The notes under the pieces: model-generated
Databases searched by the model: none
Told to the model about the DNA's origin: nothing
The model's input: the letters and a program-made list of their open reading frames with translations, nothing else
Position numbers and translations under genes: made by a program
Source of the DNA: Candidatus Poribacteria bacterium
Lineage (GTDB): Bacteria > Poribacteria > WGA-4E > PCPOR2b
Assembly: GCA_022822785.1 (NCBI GenBank)
Contig: JAJEAL010000053.1
Span: 124,001-188,000 of the forward strand
Reading direction: 5' to 3'
Length of the DNA stretch: 64,000 nucleotides
In this document: piece by piece, positions 1 to 10,100 of the stretch
How positions within the stretch are numbered: position 1 is the first letter of the stretch
Layout of the letters: the number at the start of each line of letters is the position of its first letter

Positions 1-2
1 CC

Positions 3-932
3 GCTCCCAAACACGGATCAGAACTTCGCGGCTATCGTGCCGAAACGAAAGACCACACCTCCCCTTTTGAGTGGGAACGACGCATACATGTTGGAGAAGG
101 AGGCTCCCCGAAGTTCCCAACACGGTTGGGTAACATGACAGTCGGTGAGGTGATTGAAGCTGGCACAGGGGCTACACGTTTTCAGGTAGGCGATCGTGTT
201 TTCGGACATCTGCCTATTCGTGAAACACACACCGTCCATGAAACGCGTTTAGACACCGCGCCGGATCAGATGTCTGCCGAAGCAATTGTCTATTCCGATC
301 CGGCCGGTGTCGCACTCAGTCCGGTACGGGATGGCAAAGTCGGTCTCGGCGATCGTGTGGTGGTGTTTGGGCTTGGCGCAATTGGGCAGATGGCGGTACA
401 GATTGCACGGCTTCAAGGCGCGCGATGGGTCGCTGCAACCGATCCGATTCCTATTCGTCGTGAACTTGCCAAACGCCACGGCGCAGACGTGACTATTGAT
501 CCCATTGCCGAGGATGCCGGACTAGTTATCAAGGACCTGACAGACAGAATTGGCGTTGATGTCTCCCTAGAAACAAGCGGCGTTTATGCTGCACTAAACG
601 ATGCGTTACGGGCGACAGGTTACATGGGCACGATTGTATCTTCGGCATATTACACAGGGGATGCCCGTGCGTTGAGTCTTGAAGGGGAGTGGCACCGAAA
701 TCGGTTGACGATGATTTCGACCCGCGATGTGAGCCAACCGCTCCCGGCCCATCCGTTGTGGGATACACAGCGGCTGCATACCGAGGCGTTCGCACTGCTG
801 CAGGAGGGCAGACTTTCGGCGGAAGGCTTGGTTTCCCCTATTGTCCCGTTCAGTGAATCCGCTGAAGCTTACCGTGATATTGATGAAGCACCGGAAAAGA
901 GCATCAAATTGGGCGTGGTTTATGAGGCGTAA
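3..932 (+). CDS. Zinc-type (MDR) alcohol/polyol dehydrogenase, 5'-truncated
   Basis: The frame is open from the window edge to the stop at 932 (at least 309 residues), so the true start lies outside. A TTG at 126 and an ATG at 135 are internal, because the in-frame sequence before them reads as normal protein. The protein resembles the medium-chain dehydrogenase/reductase family, which oxidises alcohols or sugars with NAD(P). A Rossmann motif GLGAIG lies in a VVVFGLGAIGQMAVQ context, followed by a beta-alpha-beta run ending near ATDPIPIRRELA. The N-terminal catalytic zinc site is not visible here, so substrate and zinc dependence are open. The next gene starts 14 nt downstream with a strong ribosome site, so the two are probably cotranscribed. 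Confidence 0.85.
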   Translation, partial: APKHGSELRGYRAETKDHTSPFEWERRIHVGEGGSPKFPTRLGNMTVGEVIEAGTGATRFQVGDRVFGHLPIRETHTVHETRLDTAPDQMSAEAIVYSDPAGVALSPVRDGKVGLGDRVVVFGLGAIGQMAVQIARLQGARWVAATDPIPIRRELAKRHGADVTIDPIAEDAGLVIKDLTDRIGVDVSLETSGVYAALNDALRATGYMGTIVSSAYYTGDARALSLEGEWHRNRLTMISTRDVSQPLPAHPLWDTQRLHTEAFALLQEGRLSAEGLVSPIVPFSESAEAYRDIDEAPEKSIKLGVVYEA

Positions 933-946
933 AAGGAGGTCGTAAA

Positions 947-2122
947 ATGTCTGACCGCAAAAAGATTGCAGCAATCATTACCGAGTATCGTCCAGGGTCG
1001 CATGCGGATGTTATCGTTACCAAGTTCCTGAGAGGGATTCCGACCGATGACGGACTAATTCAACCGCGGGTCGAAATTGCGTCGATGTATGTCGACCAGT
1101 TTCCCGAAAATGATTTGAGTCGCGGGTACGCCGCAGCGCATAATGTTCCAATTTATCCGAGTATCGTCAAGGCGTTGACGCTCGGCGGAAGCGAACTTGC
1201 TGTCGATGGCGTGCTGCTGATCGGGGAGCACGGCGACTACGCTTGGAACGAAAAAGATCAGCAACTCTATCCCCGCAAATACTTCATGGAACAGATCTGC
1301 GGCGTTTTCTCGACAAGCGGCAGAGGTGTCCCCGTCTTTAATGATAAACACCTCTCCTATAGCTGGCACGATGCCAAATGGATGTTTGATCGTGCAGCGC
1401 AGCTCGGTGCACCGTTCATGGCGGGTTCATCGCTGCCTTTCGGTTACCGTAACCCGTGGTTGGAGCATCCGTTGGAAACCCCAATTACGGAAGCAGTTTC
1501 GATCGGTTATTCAGGGCTGGACATCTACGGCTTTCATACGTTGGAAACACTTCAGTGTATGGTCGAGCGACGCGTTGGCGGTGAAACCGGTGTCGCAGCC
1601 GTGACCTGCTTGGAAGGTGATGCGGTGTGGGAAGCGGGGAAAGCGGGCGCATGGTGGCGAGAAATAGCAGAGGCTGCTTGTGCGCCAATTGAGAACAAAC
1701 CGTCCGGGGCGATGGAGGATCATTGCGAAAATCCCGCGCTTTTTCTCCTAGAATATCGGGACGGATTTCGCGGCGCAGCCCTGATGCTGAACGGTTATGT
1801 AACAGACCTCGCTTACGCGGGACGGGTCGGCGGTGAGATCTACGGCTCAGAATTCTACTTACACGGGGATCCACACCCACATTTCAGCTACCTCAGTCTG
1901 AATATCGAGGAGATGTTCGTCACCGGGGTGCCAACCTATCCAGTCGAGCGGACATTGCTTACGTCGGGCGTGTTGGAAGCCGCTTTGGACTCACGCCATC
2001 AAGGCTACATGCGCCTCGAAACACCACACCTTAATATCGCATACCGATCCTACGATTCGATTCCTTGGCGTCCAACGGGACCGCGTCCTGTCGGTGCATC
2101 GCGGGAACCATTACCTGAATAG
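947..2122 (+). CDS. Conserved protein of unknown function, 391 aa
   Basis: An AAAGGAGG-type ribosome site sits just before the ATG at 947. I do not recognise a named family with certainty. The N-terminus (KKIAAIITEYRPGSHADVI) has the look of a Rossmann-type beta-alpha unit, followed by a segment VDGVLLIGEHGDYAWNEKDQ rich in acidic and aromatic residues. No signal peptide or membrane segment is seen. It lies directly behind an MDR dehydrogenase, which suggests a shared carbohydrate-related pathway. A dehydrogenase-like or sugar-processing role is a guess from context only. Confidence 0.75.
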   Translation: MSDRKKIAAIITEYRPGSHADVIVTKFLRGIPTDDGLIQPRVEIASMYVDQFPENDLSRGYAAAHNVPIYPSIVKALTLGGSELAVDGVLLIGEHGDYAWNEKDQQLYPRKYFMEQICGVFSTSGRGVPVFNDKHLSYSWHDAKWMFDRAAQLGAPFMAGSSLPFGYRNPWLEHPLETPITEAVSIGYSGLDIYGFHTLETLQCMVERRVGGETGVAAVTCLEGDAVWEAGKAGAWWREIAEAACAPIENKPSGAMEDHCENPALFLLEYRDGFRGAALMLNGYVTDLAYAGRVGGEIYGSEFYLHGDPHPHFSYLSLNIEEMFVTGVPTYPVERTLLTSGVLEAALDSRHQGYMRLETPHLNIAYRSYDSIPWRPTGPRPVGASREPLPE

Positions 2123-2142
2123 TTTGGCAATCCATCGCCACA

Positions 2143-2223
2143 CAACGATGCCCGATGAAATGGGCAACTACAGTAGGGGATTCATCAGCGAGCGTGTAGG
2201 GAACACCGATCGTTGTTCCCTAC
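2143..2223. repeat. Extragenic palindromic repeats downstream of the unknown gene
   Basis: Two hairpins lie here. The first, GCCCgatgaaatGGGC (2150-2164) followed by AACTAC, recurs in near-identical form at 50043-50065. The second has a perfect 10-bp stem GTAGGGAACA / TGTTCCCTAC (2196-2205 and 2214-2223) and belongs to the same GTAGGG...CCCTAC family as the hairpin at 54883-54912. There is no strong T-run, so this looks more like a dispersed repeat than a dedicated terminator. Confidence 0.7.
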
Positions 2224-2303
2224 GGCAGCGCGTATTAAAAGATTGCCGCTAAAGTGTATAAAATGCTATGATGATTAAGGGAAGTCCGTAACTTCTACTA
2301 TAG

Positions 2304-2819
2304 CAACTTATCAATGTTAGGAGGAGTAAGTTCAGTTCTGAAAATGAAGAAGAGGCTTTGGAAGGTATTGGTCAACTTGCAAGATGGACGGAATTGGATG
2401 AAAACAGAGTTTCACTTAATGAATATCGCCGATTAGTAGATACAATGCCGGCTATGAGCAGAGAATATGTTAGTAGGTGTGCGGCCCAAACTAGAGAACG
2501 AACTCCTCACAATTTACGAGTTTTATTAGGGGAAATTTATCAAGGGCATTGCCAAGTATGTGACTTTACATTCTTAAAAAAGGATAGTAAGCCTTATTTT
2601 GAAATTCATCATATAGACCCAATGGAAGGCCATCAACCAAAGAATCTGATGGTGGTATGCGCTAATTGCCATAGACAATTTCAATTTGCAAATGTTGATC
2701 ACATATTTAACGGTGAAGGTTGGCTTATAAAAGTTAATTTCAATCAAAGTTTTTATGATATAAATCAAATTTTTCTGAATACCAAAATCGAAGATTTTAT
2801 GAAACAGACACATATTTGA
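2304..2819 (+). pseudogene. HNH endonuclease, probable 5'-truncated remnant
   Basis: The C-terminal part carries a clear HNH fold: CQVCDF, then EIHHIDP, then VVCANCHRQF. This gives two CxxC zinc knuckles and the catalytic HH. The reading frame is open from 2304 but has no ATG; the first usable start is a TTG at 2358 with no good ribosome site. A nice GGAGG site at 2320 serves only ATGs in other frames. The residues before the HNH core read like the middle of a longer protein. The stretch is visibly AT-richer than its neighbours, as for recently acquired defence or mobile DNA. It could still be translated from the TTG. Confidence 0.6.
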
Positions 2820-2958
2820 TATAACCAGATCGTTCAGAATTGTGGATTTATGATTTCGTAATCGGAACCTAACCTACGGATGCCGAGGTCCTGCCCCATC
2901 CGAAAATGAACCGATGATTGGGATACGAGCCTCGGCTAGTGTGACAAATTCCACGACC

Positions 2959-5007
2959 CTACTGAAACGGCACCGGAATCGTCTCCCCATGCCACGGGAA
3001 GGCGTAGCTTGGATCGTTCACAAAGCGTCGCAGGCCAACCTCTAGCCGGACAGATGTCGAAGGCGGGAGTTCGACTGCGAAATACTTCCCATCAACCGGA
3101 ATCTCTTTTTCTACGTATTCCCGTTCCGACCGGAGCCATAGATAGGGATTTTGACGCAACTCCTCTTGATTCATCGCTCGGTATTTGAGTCCAGTAAACT
3201 GATGTTCTCCGAAAGCACCCGCCTGCACGATGGCGTTTCGGGTTTCAGTCGTGTTGAGGTTCATCAGTTGGATTCCGACAGCATCTGCCCCCAATTTATC
3301 GACGAGTGCAGTAATATCTCTCGGTAAGCCGGGGCGGGCGTTGTCGCTGTCATAATAGCGTACAGTCGCTCGAAGCAGTCCACCATTATAAACCGACTGC
3401 GGTGCACCCATCGTGACCTGCGTCAATCCCTTCGTGAAAACGGGGTTCGGCGGGAAGTAGTTCGTTGTAATAATTTCTTCGATGGCGCGATCATCAAGAC
3501 GGATCTTGTCGAAAGCCTCCTGCGCCCATCGGTACTCCGCACTCAGGATCTTCTCGGGCCAATCCGGATTCACCCCATCGTAGTATTGGAAGCGGGCAAA
3601 TTCTGTTTCGCCCCCGTTCTTCTCACCGCCCCTGTCTCCGATTTCATTCCAATCACGCTCGACCTCACCATCTCGTATCCGTGTGATTAGCTCATAGTCT
3701 TCATCAGACATTGAGGCATGATACAGGTGGGCAAGTTCCTGCATCCGCCACGGAATTGGACCGGTGTAGACGCCTCTCTTAGGAAGAATATCATCGTTTG
3801 AAGGGCCAACGGGTGGATCATAACACCAACCGTCGGGACCGTATCGCGTCGGCATAATCAGCTGCCCATCTTCCCGCGTTATGGAATTTTCTAACAGCAG
3901 CTGGATCTGGGAACGTAGAAGCTCAAGATAGCCGAAGTCACCGGTGAGCAACAAGGCGCATTCCGCTGCGATGGTGAGTGAATGAAACATGATATTATAG
4001 CCCTGATAGTGATTCCAGCCATACTGTCCACCCCACCACACACCATTGCGGTGCTCTCCAATTTTTCCGGTGGGCCCCACATTGTCGGGCATGATCCCGC
4101 TATTGCGACGCATCCGATCGAGCCAAGCTTCCGTATATTCCAATACCCACCGCTTGTACTTCTCGTCGCCTGTATACAGGTAAGCATTGGTAACGAGAGC
4201 GGTAGCACCTAAACTATTAGGGGTGTCGGCATGTAAGACCATTTTCTCGAACAGTTCGACAATCTCCTCCCTGCGTTTTGGATCTTCATACCAATTCAGT
4301 TCAAGGTTTTCGACGATTGGATAAAGACTCGCACGTACACCGTAATAGTTGACCTCCCCGCCTAGATATCTTCCGGCGAGCAGCATGGTGTTCACGAAAT
4401 TCGCATCTGCATGTAATCTGGGGCCCTGACTCGAATGAAACGGAGATCTGAGGATCTTATATTCCGGATCGTAATTGGGGGCTTCCGGATCCTCGCCGAT
4501 GAACATCGCAGCAAATCTCCGCGCTCTACGAACGTTCTCCGAAACCGTGGGACAGGCGACACCAAAATCGTAGAACGCCATGTTGCCTTCACCGAGATGA
4601 TGCCATTCTGTAGATTGCGCTAGATTCCAGAACTCGTTATGCATCGACAGCCGAAACACTTTTGTGAAATCGTTGTGTCGAAGGCGATGATTGAAGCTAT
4701 CATCGCTGATTCGGGTCGTCGCATTCCACCCTTGGAGCGCAAGGTTGAGCAAACTCTCATCGGCACCGATGGCGTAGAATAGGCACCAGTTATAAAACTG
4801 TTCGTAAAGGTCATCGAAATCCTCCGCGAAGTAGAGGGCACCCCCCGGTTCTGTGTACTTCTTGACCATCATGGGTGCCGCTTCCTCCATGAGGTTGATT
4901 AGGTTACGCTCCATCAGTGCCCACCCAGGCGGTGCTGAGATTTCGGTCGCCTTAATTGATACCATTTTGGGCATAGTGACTCCGTTTGTGGAAACGCTTG
5001 TTGTCAT
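2959..5007 (-). CDS. Large conserved protein, probable alpha/alpha-toroid fold
   Basis: 682 residues with no signal peptide. The sequence has repeated helical segments with many Trp, Tyr and His residues (NGVWWGGQYGWNHYQGY; DGWCYDPPVGPSND) typical of six-hairpin glycosidase or lyase toroids. The last 100 residues look beta-rich. I cannot assign a specific enzyme family. Two starts are possible: ATG at 5007 with AGGG 8 nt upstream, or codon 12 (ATG at 4974) with GGAG 5 nt upstream; the latter is equally good. An SDR lies 127 nt upstream on the same strand, which suggests a sugar-modifying pair. Confidence 0.75.
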   Translation of the reverse strand: MTTSVSTNGVTMPKMVSIKATEISAPPGWALMERNLINLMEEAAPMMVKKYTEPGGALYFAEDFDDLYEQFYNWCLFYAIGADESLLNLALQGWNATTRISDDSFNHRLRHNDFTKVFRLSMHNEFWNLAQSTEWHHLGEGNMAFYDFGVACPTVSENVRRARRFAAMFIGEDPEAPNYDPEYKILRSPFHSSQGPRLHADANFVNTMLLAGRYLGGEVNYYGVRASLYPIVENLELNWYEDPKRREEIVELFEKMVLHADTPNSLGATALVTNAYLYTGDEKYKRWVLEYTEAWLDRMRRNSGIMPDNVGPTGKIGEHRNGVWWGGQYGWNHYQGYNIMFHSLTIAAECALLLTGDFGYLELLRSQIQLLLENSITREDGQLIMPTRYGPDGWCYDPPVGPSNDDILPKRGVYTGPIPWRMQELAHLYHASMSDEDYELITRIRDGEVERDWNEIGDRGGEKNGGETEFARFQYYDGVNPDWPEKILSAEYRWAQEAFDKIRLDDRAIEEIITTNYFPPNPVFTKGLTQVTMGAPQSVYNGGLLRATVRYYDSDNARPGLPRDITALVDKLGADAVGIQLMNLNTTETRNAIVQAGAFGEHQFTGLKYRAMNQEELRQNPYLWLRSEREYVEKEIPVDGKYFAVELPPSTSVRLEVGLRRFVNDPSYAFPWHGETIPVPFQ

Positions 5008-5134
5008 CCTTTATTCCCTATTTCTGCTTCTTTTGACGTGTACTTTCCAAATTCGTAATTGCCTTATTGGAAGTCGTGAGGAAATGCAAGAAAGAGTCAC
5101 TCCTGGTGTCCTAACTCGTTCTACACTGAATCAT

Positions 5135-5899
5135 CTACCAAGCGACCCAACCGCCATCGACTGCAAGGGTTTGACCTGTCACCCAGTTGGCAGCGTCCGA
5201 AGCGAGGTACAGCACTGCACCGACAACCTCTTCGACCTCACCAACGCGTCCCATCGGAATCCGACGTACGACATCTTCGTAGAACTCCTTGCGCTTTAAG
5301 AGCTCATTCGCCAGCGGCGTTCGCGTAAATGCCGGGGCAACCGTATTTACCGTTACATTATGAGGTGCCCATTCGACCGCGAGCCCCTTACTCAATGCCA
5401 CAACGCCGCCCTTGCTACCGGAATAAATTGTCCGCAGGGGACCGCCTACCAACGCCATCGTGGAGGTAATGTTAATAATCTTTCCGCTCTCCCGTTCAAT
5501 CATCGGCTTCACGAGTGTCTGTGTCAGGAAAAACAGTCCCTTAAGATTCAAGTCGTAGACCGTGTCCCAATCGTCTTCCGTTACCTCAAGTGCGGGCTTT
5601 GGGCGGTTCGTACCTGCGTTATTGACGAGGACATCAACCTGACCCCAAACATCAATTGCCTCCTGTGCGCCGCGAGCAATCTCATCCATGTTGCTTGCAT
5701 CGAAAACGACCGGTTCAGCCTTACCGCCCGCCGCTCGTATCTCTTCTGCGACCTCTTCGAGATCAGAGCGTGTCCGGCTGTTCAAAATTACGTCAGCACC
5801 CATCTGCGCCGCAGCGATTGCGAGCCCTCGACCGATGCCTTTACCTGCCCCTGTAACCAACATCACCTTACCGTTAAGATCAAATCCGGGAAACCCCAT
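5135..5899 (-). CDS. SDR-family NAD(P)-dependent oxidoreductase
   Basis: 254 residues, the classical short-chain dehydrogenase length. It shows the nucleotide-binding TGAGKGIG (16-23), the structural NNAG (93-96), and the catalytic Ser146, Tyr159 and Lys163 (YSGSK). The C-terminus GQTLAVDGGWVAW is typical of 3-oxoacyl-reductase or gluconate 5-dehydrogenase types. A GGAGG ribosome site precedes the ATG at 5899. Substrate cannot be read from the sequence; the position upstream of the toroid-like gene on the same strand suggests sugar or sugar-acid metabolism. Confidence 0.9.
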   Translation of the reverse strand: MGFPGFDLNGKVMLVTGAGKGIGRGLAIAAAQMGADVILNSRTRSDLEEVAEEIRAAGGKAEPVVFDASNMDEIARGAQEAIDVWGQVDVLVNNAGTNRPKPALEVTEDDWDTVYDLNLKGLFFLTQTLVKPMIERESGKIINITSTMALVGGPLRTIYSGSKGGVVALSKGLAVEWAPHNVTVNTVAPAFTRTPLANELLKRKEFYEDVVRRIPMGRVGEVEEVVGAVLYLASDAANWVTGQTLAVDGGWVAW

Positions 5900-5972
5900 A
5901 ATAAGCCTCCATTTTTGTTATGATATGTAATACACAAGCTCAAGCGTTGAATTCACCCATCAATGAGTAAAC

Positions 5973-6842
5973 CTATTTTCCTCTCTGCGCCAGTGCTAAC
6001 TTTAACGTATTCTCTAACAACATTGCGCGTGTCATTGGACCGACACCGCCGGGAACAGGTGTGATATAACCGGCAACCTCCTTAACACTCTCGAAATCAA
6101 CATCACCGACGAAGCCGCTCTCAGCGATAGTAATTCCTACGTCAATCACAACCGCTCCCGGTTTTACCATGTCCGCCGTAATCAAATTAGGGCTGCCGAC
6201 TGCCGCAACCAAAATGTCCGCCTGCTGGGTCTCCGATACAAGTTCCCGTGTCCGGGTGTGGCAGTAGATGACCGTCGCATTGCGGTTGAGCAGCATCAGT
6301 CCAACAGGTTTTCCGACCAGATTGCTGCGCCCCACACAAACCGCTCGGCTCCCTTCAATCTCCGCACCTGTTGATTCAATGAGACGGATAATCCCCGCTG
6401 GCGTGCACGGGACCGTCTTTTCTCGATTGATGAGGAGGTTGCCTAAGTTCACAAGGTTCAAGCCATCGGCGTCCTTTTCAGGCGCAATGGCATTGATGAC
6501 GGCATCCCCATCAATAGAATCCGGAACCGGCATTTGAGCGATAATCCCATGTATATCCTCGCGATTGTTCAACGCCTGAATCCGCTCGATGACCGTTGCT
6601 TGCGGTGTCTCTGTCGGCATTCGATGTACCTCCGAATGAAAACGGACATACTGACAATCCTTCTTCTTGTTGCTGACGTAGACTGTTGAAGCGGGATCGT
6701 CTCCAACTTGAACTACCGCGAGTCCAGGGGTAAATTTCAGTTTTCTCACTTGGCGTCGAATTTCGCGCCGTATCAATCTGGCGTGCTCTTTTCCATCAAT
6801 AATTTTCGTCCCGATTTCATCATGTCCCAAAGCAACTGGCAA
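5973..6842 (-). CDS. folD: Bifunctional methylenetetrahydrofolate dehydrogenase/cyclohydrolase
   Basis: 289 residues, the usual FolD length. FolD interconverts 5,10-methylene-, methenyl- and 10-formyl-tetrahydrofolate in the cytosol with NADP. The catalytic Lys is in YVSNK (Tyr55, Lys59). The folate loop GIIAQMPVP is a mild variant of the usual GILVQLPLP. The dinucleotide-binding part GRSNLVGKPVG and the C-terminal signature PGGVGPMT (264-271) are intact. It is transcribed away from the large exported protein at 7153. Confidence 0.95.
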   Translation of the reverse strand: MPVALGHDEIGTKIIDGKEHARLIRREIRRQVRKLKFTPGLAVVQVGDDPASTVYVSNKKKDCQYVRFHSEVHRMPTETPQATVIERIQALNNREDIHGIIAQMPVPDSIDGDAVINAIAPEKDADGLNLVNLGNLLINREKTVPCTPAGIIRLIESTGAEIEGSRAVCVGRSNLVGKPVGLMLLNRNATVIYCHTRTRELVSETQQADILVAAVGSPNLITADMVKPGAVVIDVGITIAESGFVGDVDFESVKEVAGYITPVPGGVGPMTRAMLLENTLKLALAQRGK

Positions 6843-7152
6843 TCGTGAACCTCCTCATCGACTGATATGGTGTTTACCCAAATATGATTTCTGTTCAAAT
6901 TAAGTGCTGAAATGTACAGCGCGTTATTATATCATATCTTATGCCATGTATCTATCATTTCTTTAATGCATGGATCAATGTGTCCACCTGTCAGACAGCT
7001 ATCGCAACGTAAAACATGAAGAAAGAAAAGCGTCGCGTAAACAAAAGGATAGCAACGCAAGTTAGGCTCGAAAGACATTAACATAACGCTTAGCTCAACG
7101 GTTCTGACTACCTCGCCGCCATCACATTTCGTCTGACTCTCGGTACCTGTTC
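6843..7152. other. Divergent intergenic region between folD and the exported barrel protein
   Basis: 310 nt with no open frame that looks coding. It must contain the promoters for both flanking genes. A TATAAT-like hexamer on the minus strand (6926-6931) could be a folD -10 element, but no good -35 lies at the right spacing. Confidence 0.4.
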
Positions 7153-10100
7153 ATGGGGAAACTTCTCGCAACGTCGTATCTCTTACTTATTGGTATTCTC
7201 ATATCTGTGTCCTATGCCGAAGAACCCGAGGAAGACTCACTTCAGCTACCGCCCCTTTCCCTTTTGCAGAAAACCGAATCCATTCGATTCAAAGATCTCC
7301 CGAATCCTTTGATTCTGAAACATTGGCCCCCCATCCGTGACAGTGAGCGTATAACAATTAACGGTCTAAAGCTGGTCAAAGACTTGGATTATCTTATCGA
7401 TTACAGTGCGGGAACGGTCAGGTTCCTGAAAGACTATCCTCTCCAAGCTACCGTTCAAATTACCTACCGCATCCTACCTTTCGCGATTAAAAGGGAGTAT
7501 AAACGGGATCTCTTTCGACAGGATCGACCGATAGCGCAGCCGCTTGGTGAAGCCAAGATTGAGCCCCGTGCAGATCTAACCGAACAACGTCCACCCACGT
7601 CGGAGCTACCTCCAGTTCAGGTGACAGGGACTCAGACATTTGGCGTCTCGGTTGGCAGCAATAGGTCGCTGTCTCAGGAGCGTGCCTTGCGGATTAGTGT
7701 TGACGGCAAAGTCTCAGAGAATGTCAGTGTTACAGCACTACTCTCGGACCAAGACCTACCCATCCAACCCGAAGGCACAACCGAAAACATTCAAGATATC
7801 GACCAAAAACTTATCCGCATCAGCAGCCCAAATGTCACCGGGTTGTTGGGCGACTTTGAAGGATCGCTCGGCGATACAGATATATTCTTCAACCGGGCGC
7901 TAGAGGGGGTGCAGGTGTCGGGAGATTTCAAGTGGGGGAAATTCCATCTCATACCGAGTGCCATCCCCAAAGGGCAGTCTGCTAGCAAGACAATCAGGGG
8001 TGAGGAAGGACGTAGCGAATATCGCATTGATGTTGACGGTGAGTTTGTCATCGTTAAAGCGGGGGCCGAAATTGTCTGGTTAAATGGTCAACGGATGCGG
8101 CGTGGTGAAAACAATGACTACGTCATCCGTGACTATGGTGACCCGATTATTGAGTTCACCAGCAAACACCTAATCACAAGTAATGATGTTGTCCGTGTTG
8201 ATTTCGAATATATTCCCGAAGACTTGGCGTATCAACGAAACCTACAAGGGATCAGCGGTTCACTGAATCTACCCGGCGAGCGTGTCACGGTTGGGTTCGG
8301 CTATGCGGTTGAATCAGATCTCAATGATCCAGAAAATGCGTTCATCATTCTAAATGAAGATGAGTTTATGGAACTCCAGAGAAACGAATTGGATGCAGAT
8401 GGGGATGGAAACCTTCTCATCGCGCCACAACGACGCACCATATGGGACATCAACGGAAGTCTCAATCTTACCGAAAGTCGGGGACTCTTGCAATACGTTC
8501 CGACACTGGAAGGACAGATTGCTTTTGGCGCGCTGGATCGGAACACCTTCTCTAACCGAGACCGAAAGATACTGAGTCAGGCTTGGAAACTCTTCGCTAA
8601 CTCGTCAGCTGAGAAGCTGCTGTTGAATCTGGAACTCCGATCGCTTGATGCGGAATTCGTGCCGGTCGGCGCGTCGATTGCCAACCGCACTCGGTTTCGA
8701 TACGAGGAGCAGTACAGCGATGAACAGTTCGACGACCTATACCTATTGGGTGACGTGGGCACAGTCCAAAGCCCTGATGAGCGGTCTGTAGGTTTTGACC
8801 TACAGGTAAAACCTGTCAATTGGCTCAAGCTCGATTACGGCTTAGGGCGCACCGAGGAGCGTTTCAAACAGTCAGAAAATCAGGAAAGGTTCAACGGTTC
8901 AGATGCAACTACCCCATTCACCGATGTTACCCTTCGCAACAACCTCAACGGTGGGTTTGATTTCAATCTACGGGAAGGGGTGACAGAACGTCCATATCTC
9001 CCTCGCATCAGAGGCGATTATCGTAGAAGCACCTCGAAGGTTAGGGGACAGGACCAATTCCGTAAAGCGCGGCGGCATGGACAATTCTCTCAACGTATCC
9101 GCCCATTTAATCTGAACGCATCCATTGAACAGCTAGAGGCGACGGATCTGGACTTCAGTGATACTGTGAATTTCAACCGAAAACGGAATATTTCGACAGC
9201 ACGGCTCGATCTTGTGGATTTTCGATGGGGATCAATTAACACAAAATATGCGATTGAAAATGCTTTTGATAAACAATCCCTCCTCACTGTTGATGGGCAA
9301 GCGCTAGGCTTCTCGGACTGGCAGCCGTCAACGAAAGCGAGAACTTGGACAGTAGGCTTCTTTTCTCAACCGCGTAAATGGGCAAATCTCTCGACAAATA
9401 TCTCCCGGCGAGTCTTTGAAGCGGAACTAGGCGCTGACTCAAAGACACAGTTGGCGGATATCGAAATGCGTATTACGCCATTCAACCGAGCGTTGGATGG
9501 GCAACTTACCTATGAACTCGACAAGAAATTGGCAACGGAACGCCGTGAAATTTTCACAAATATCAATCCGTTCACGGGGCGAGAAATCAAGCCGGGCGAA
9601 GGGCATTACGTCAAAATTGACGATCTGCACTACCGAGAGGATTTCGAGGATGGGGACTATATCAAGTTTATCCAAAATGTCGATGACAAACCTGTTTCCG
9701 CGATTGACATGAAGTTGAGTCTACGCTTTCAACCCCGTCGTCTTACGTCGCGTCGAAGAAGCGGCACAACGGTGGGAGCGGAGCAGGCTACAACTTACAG
9801 TAGCTTAGTGTGGTTGGCAAACGCTATTCGAGGTCAAGCTGTTGTCAATCTAACGGAGGAACAGGAGGGTCCGGATCCAGCAAATCTCTATCTGTTGCGC
9901 GACCTACGAAATGAACGCACGATTTTTGGGCGAATCAACCAACGGTATCGACTCGATTTCTCTCCTTCACCGTTATTGAGTTTGGACCTCGGCTTTGATA
10001 CCAATCGTCTCCTCAACAAGCGGATTAATAGCCGGGAGCAACAGCGGTACAGCCGGGATTGGGAGGTGGACCTGACGCTGAACCCCACGTCGAAACTCTC

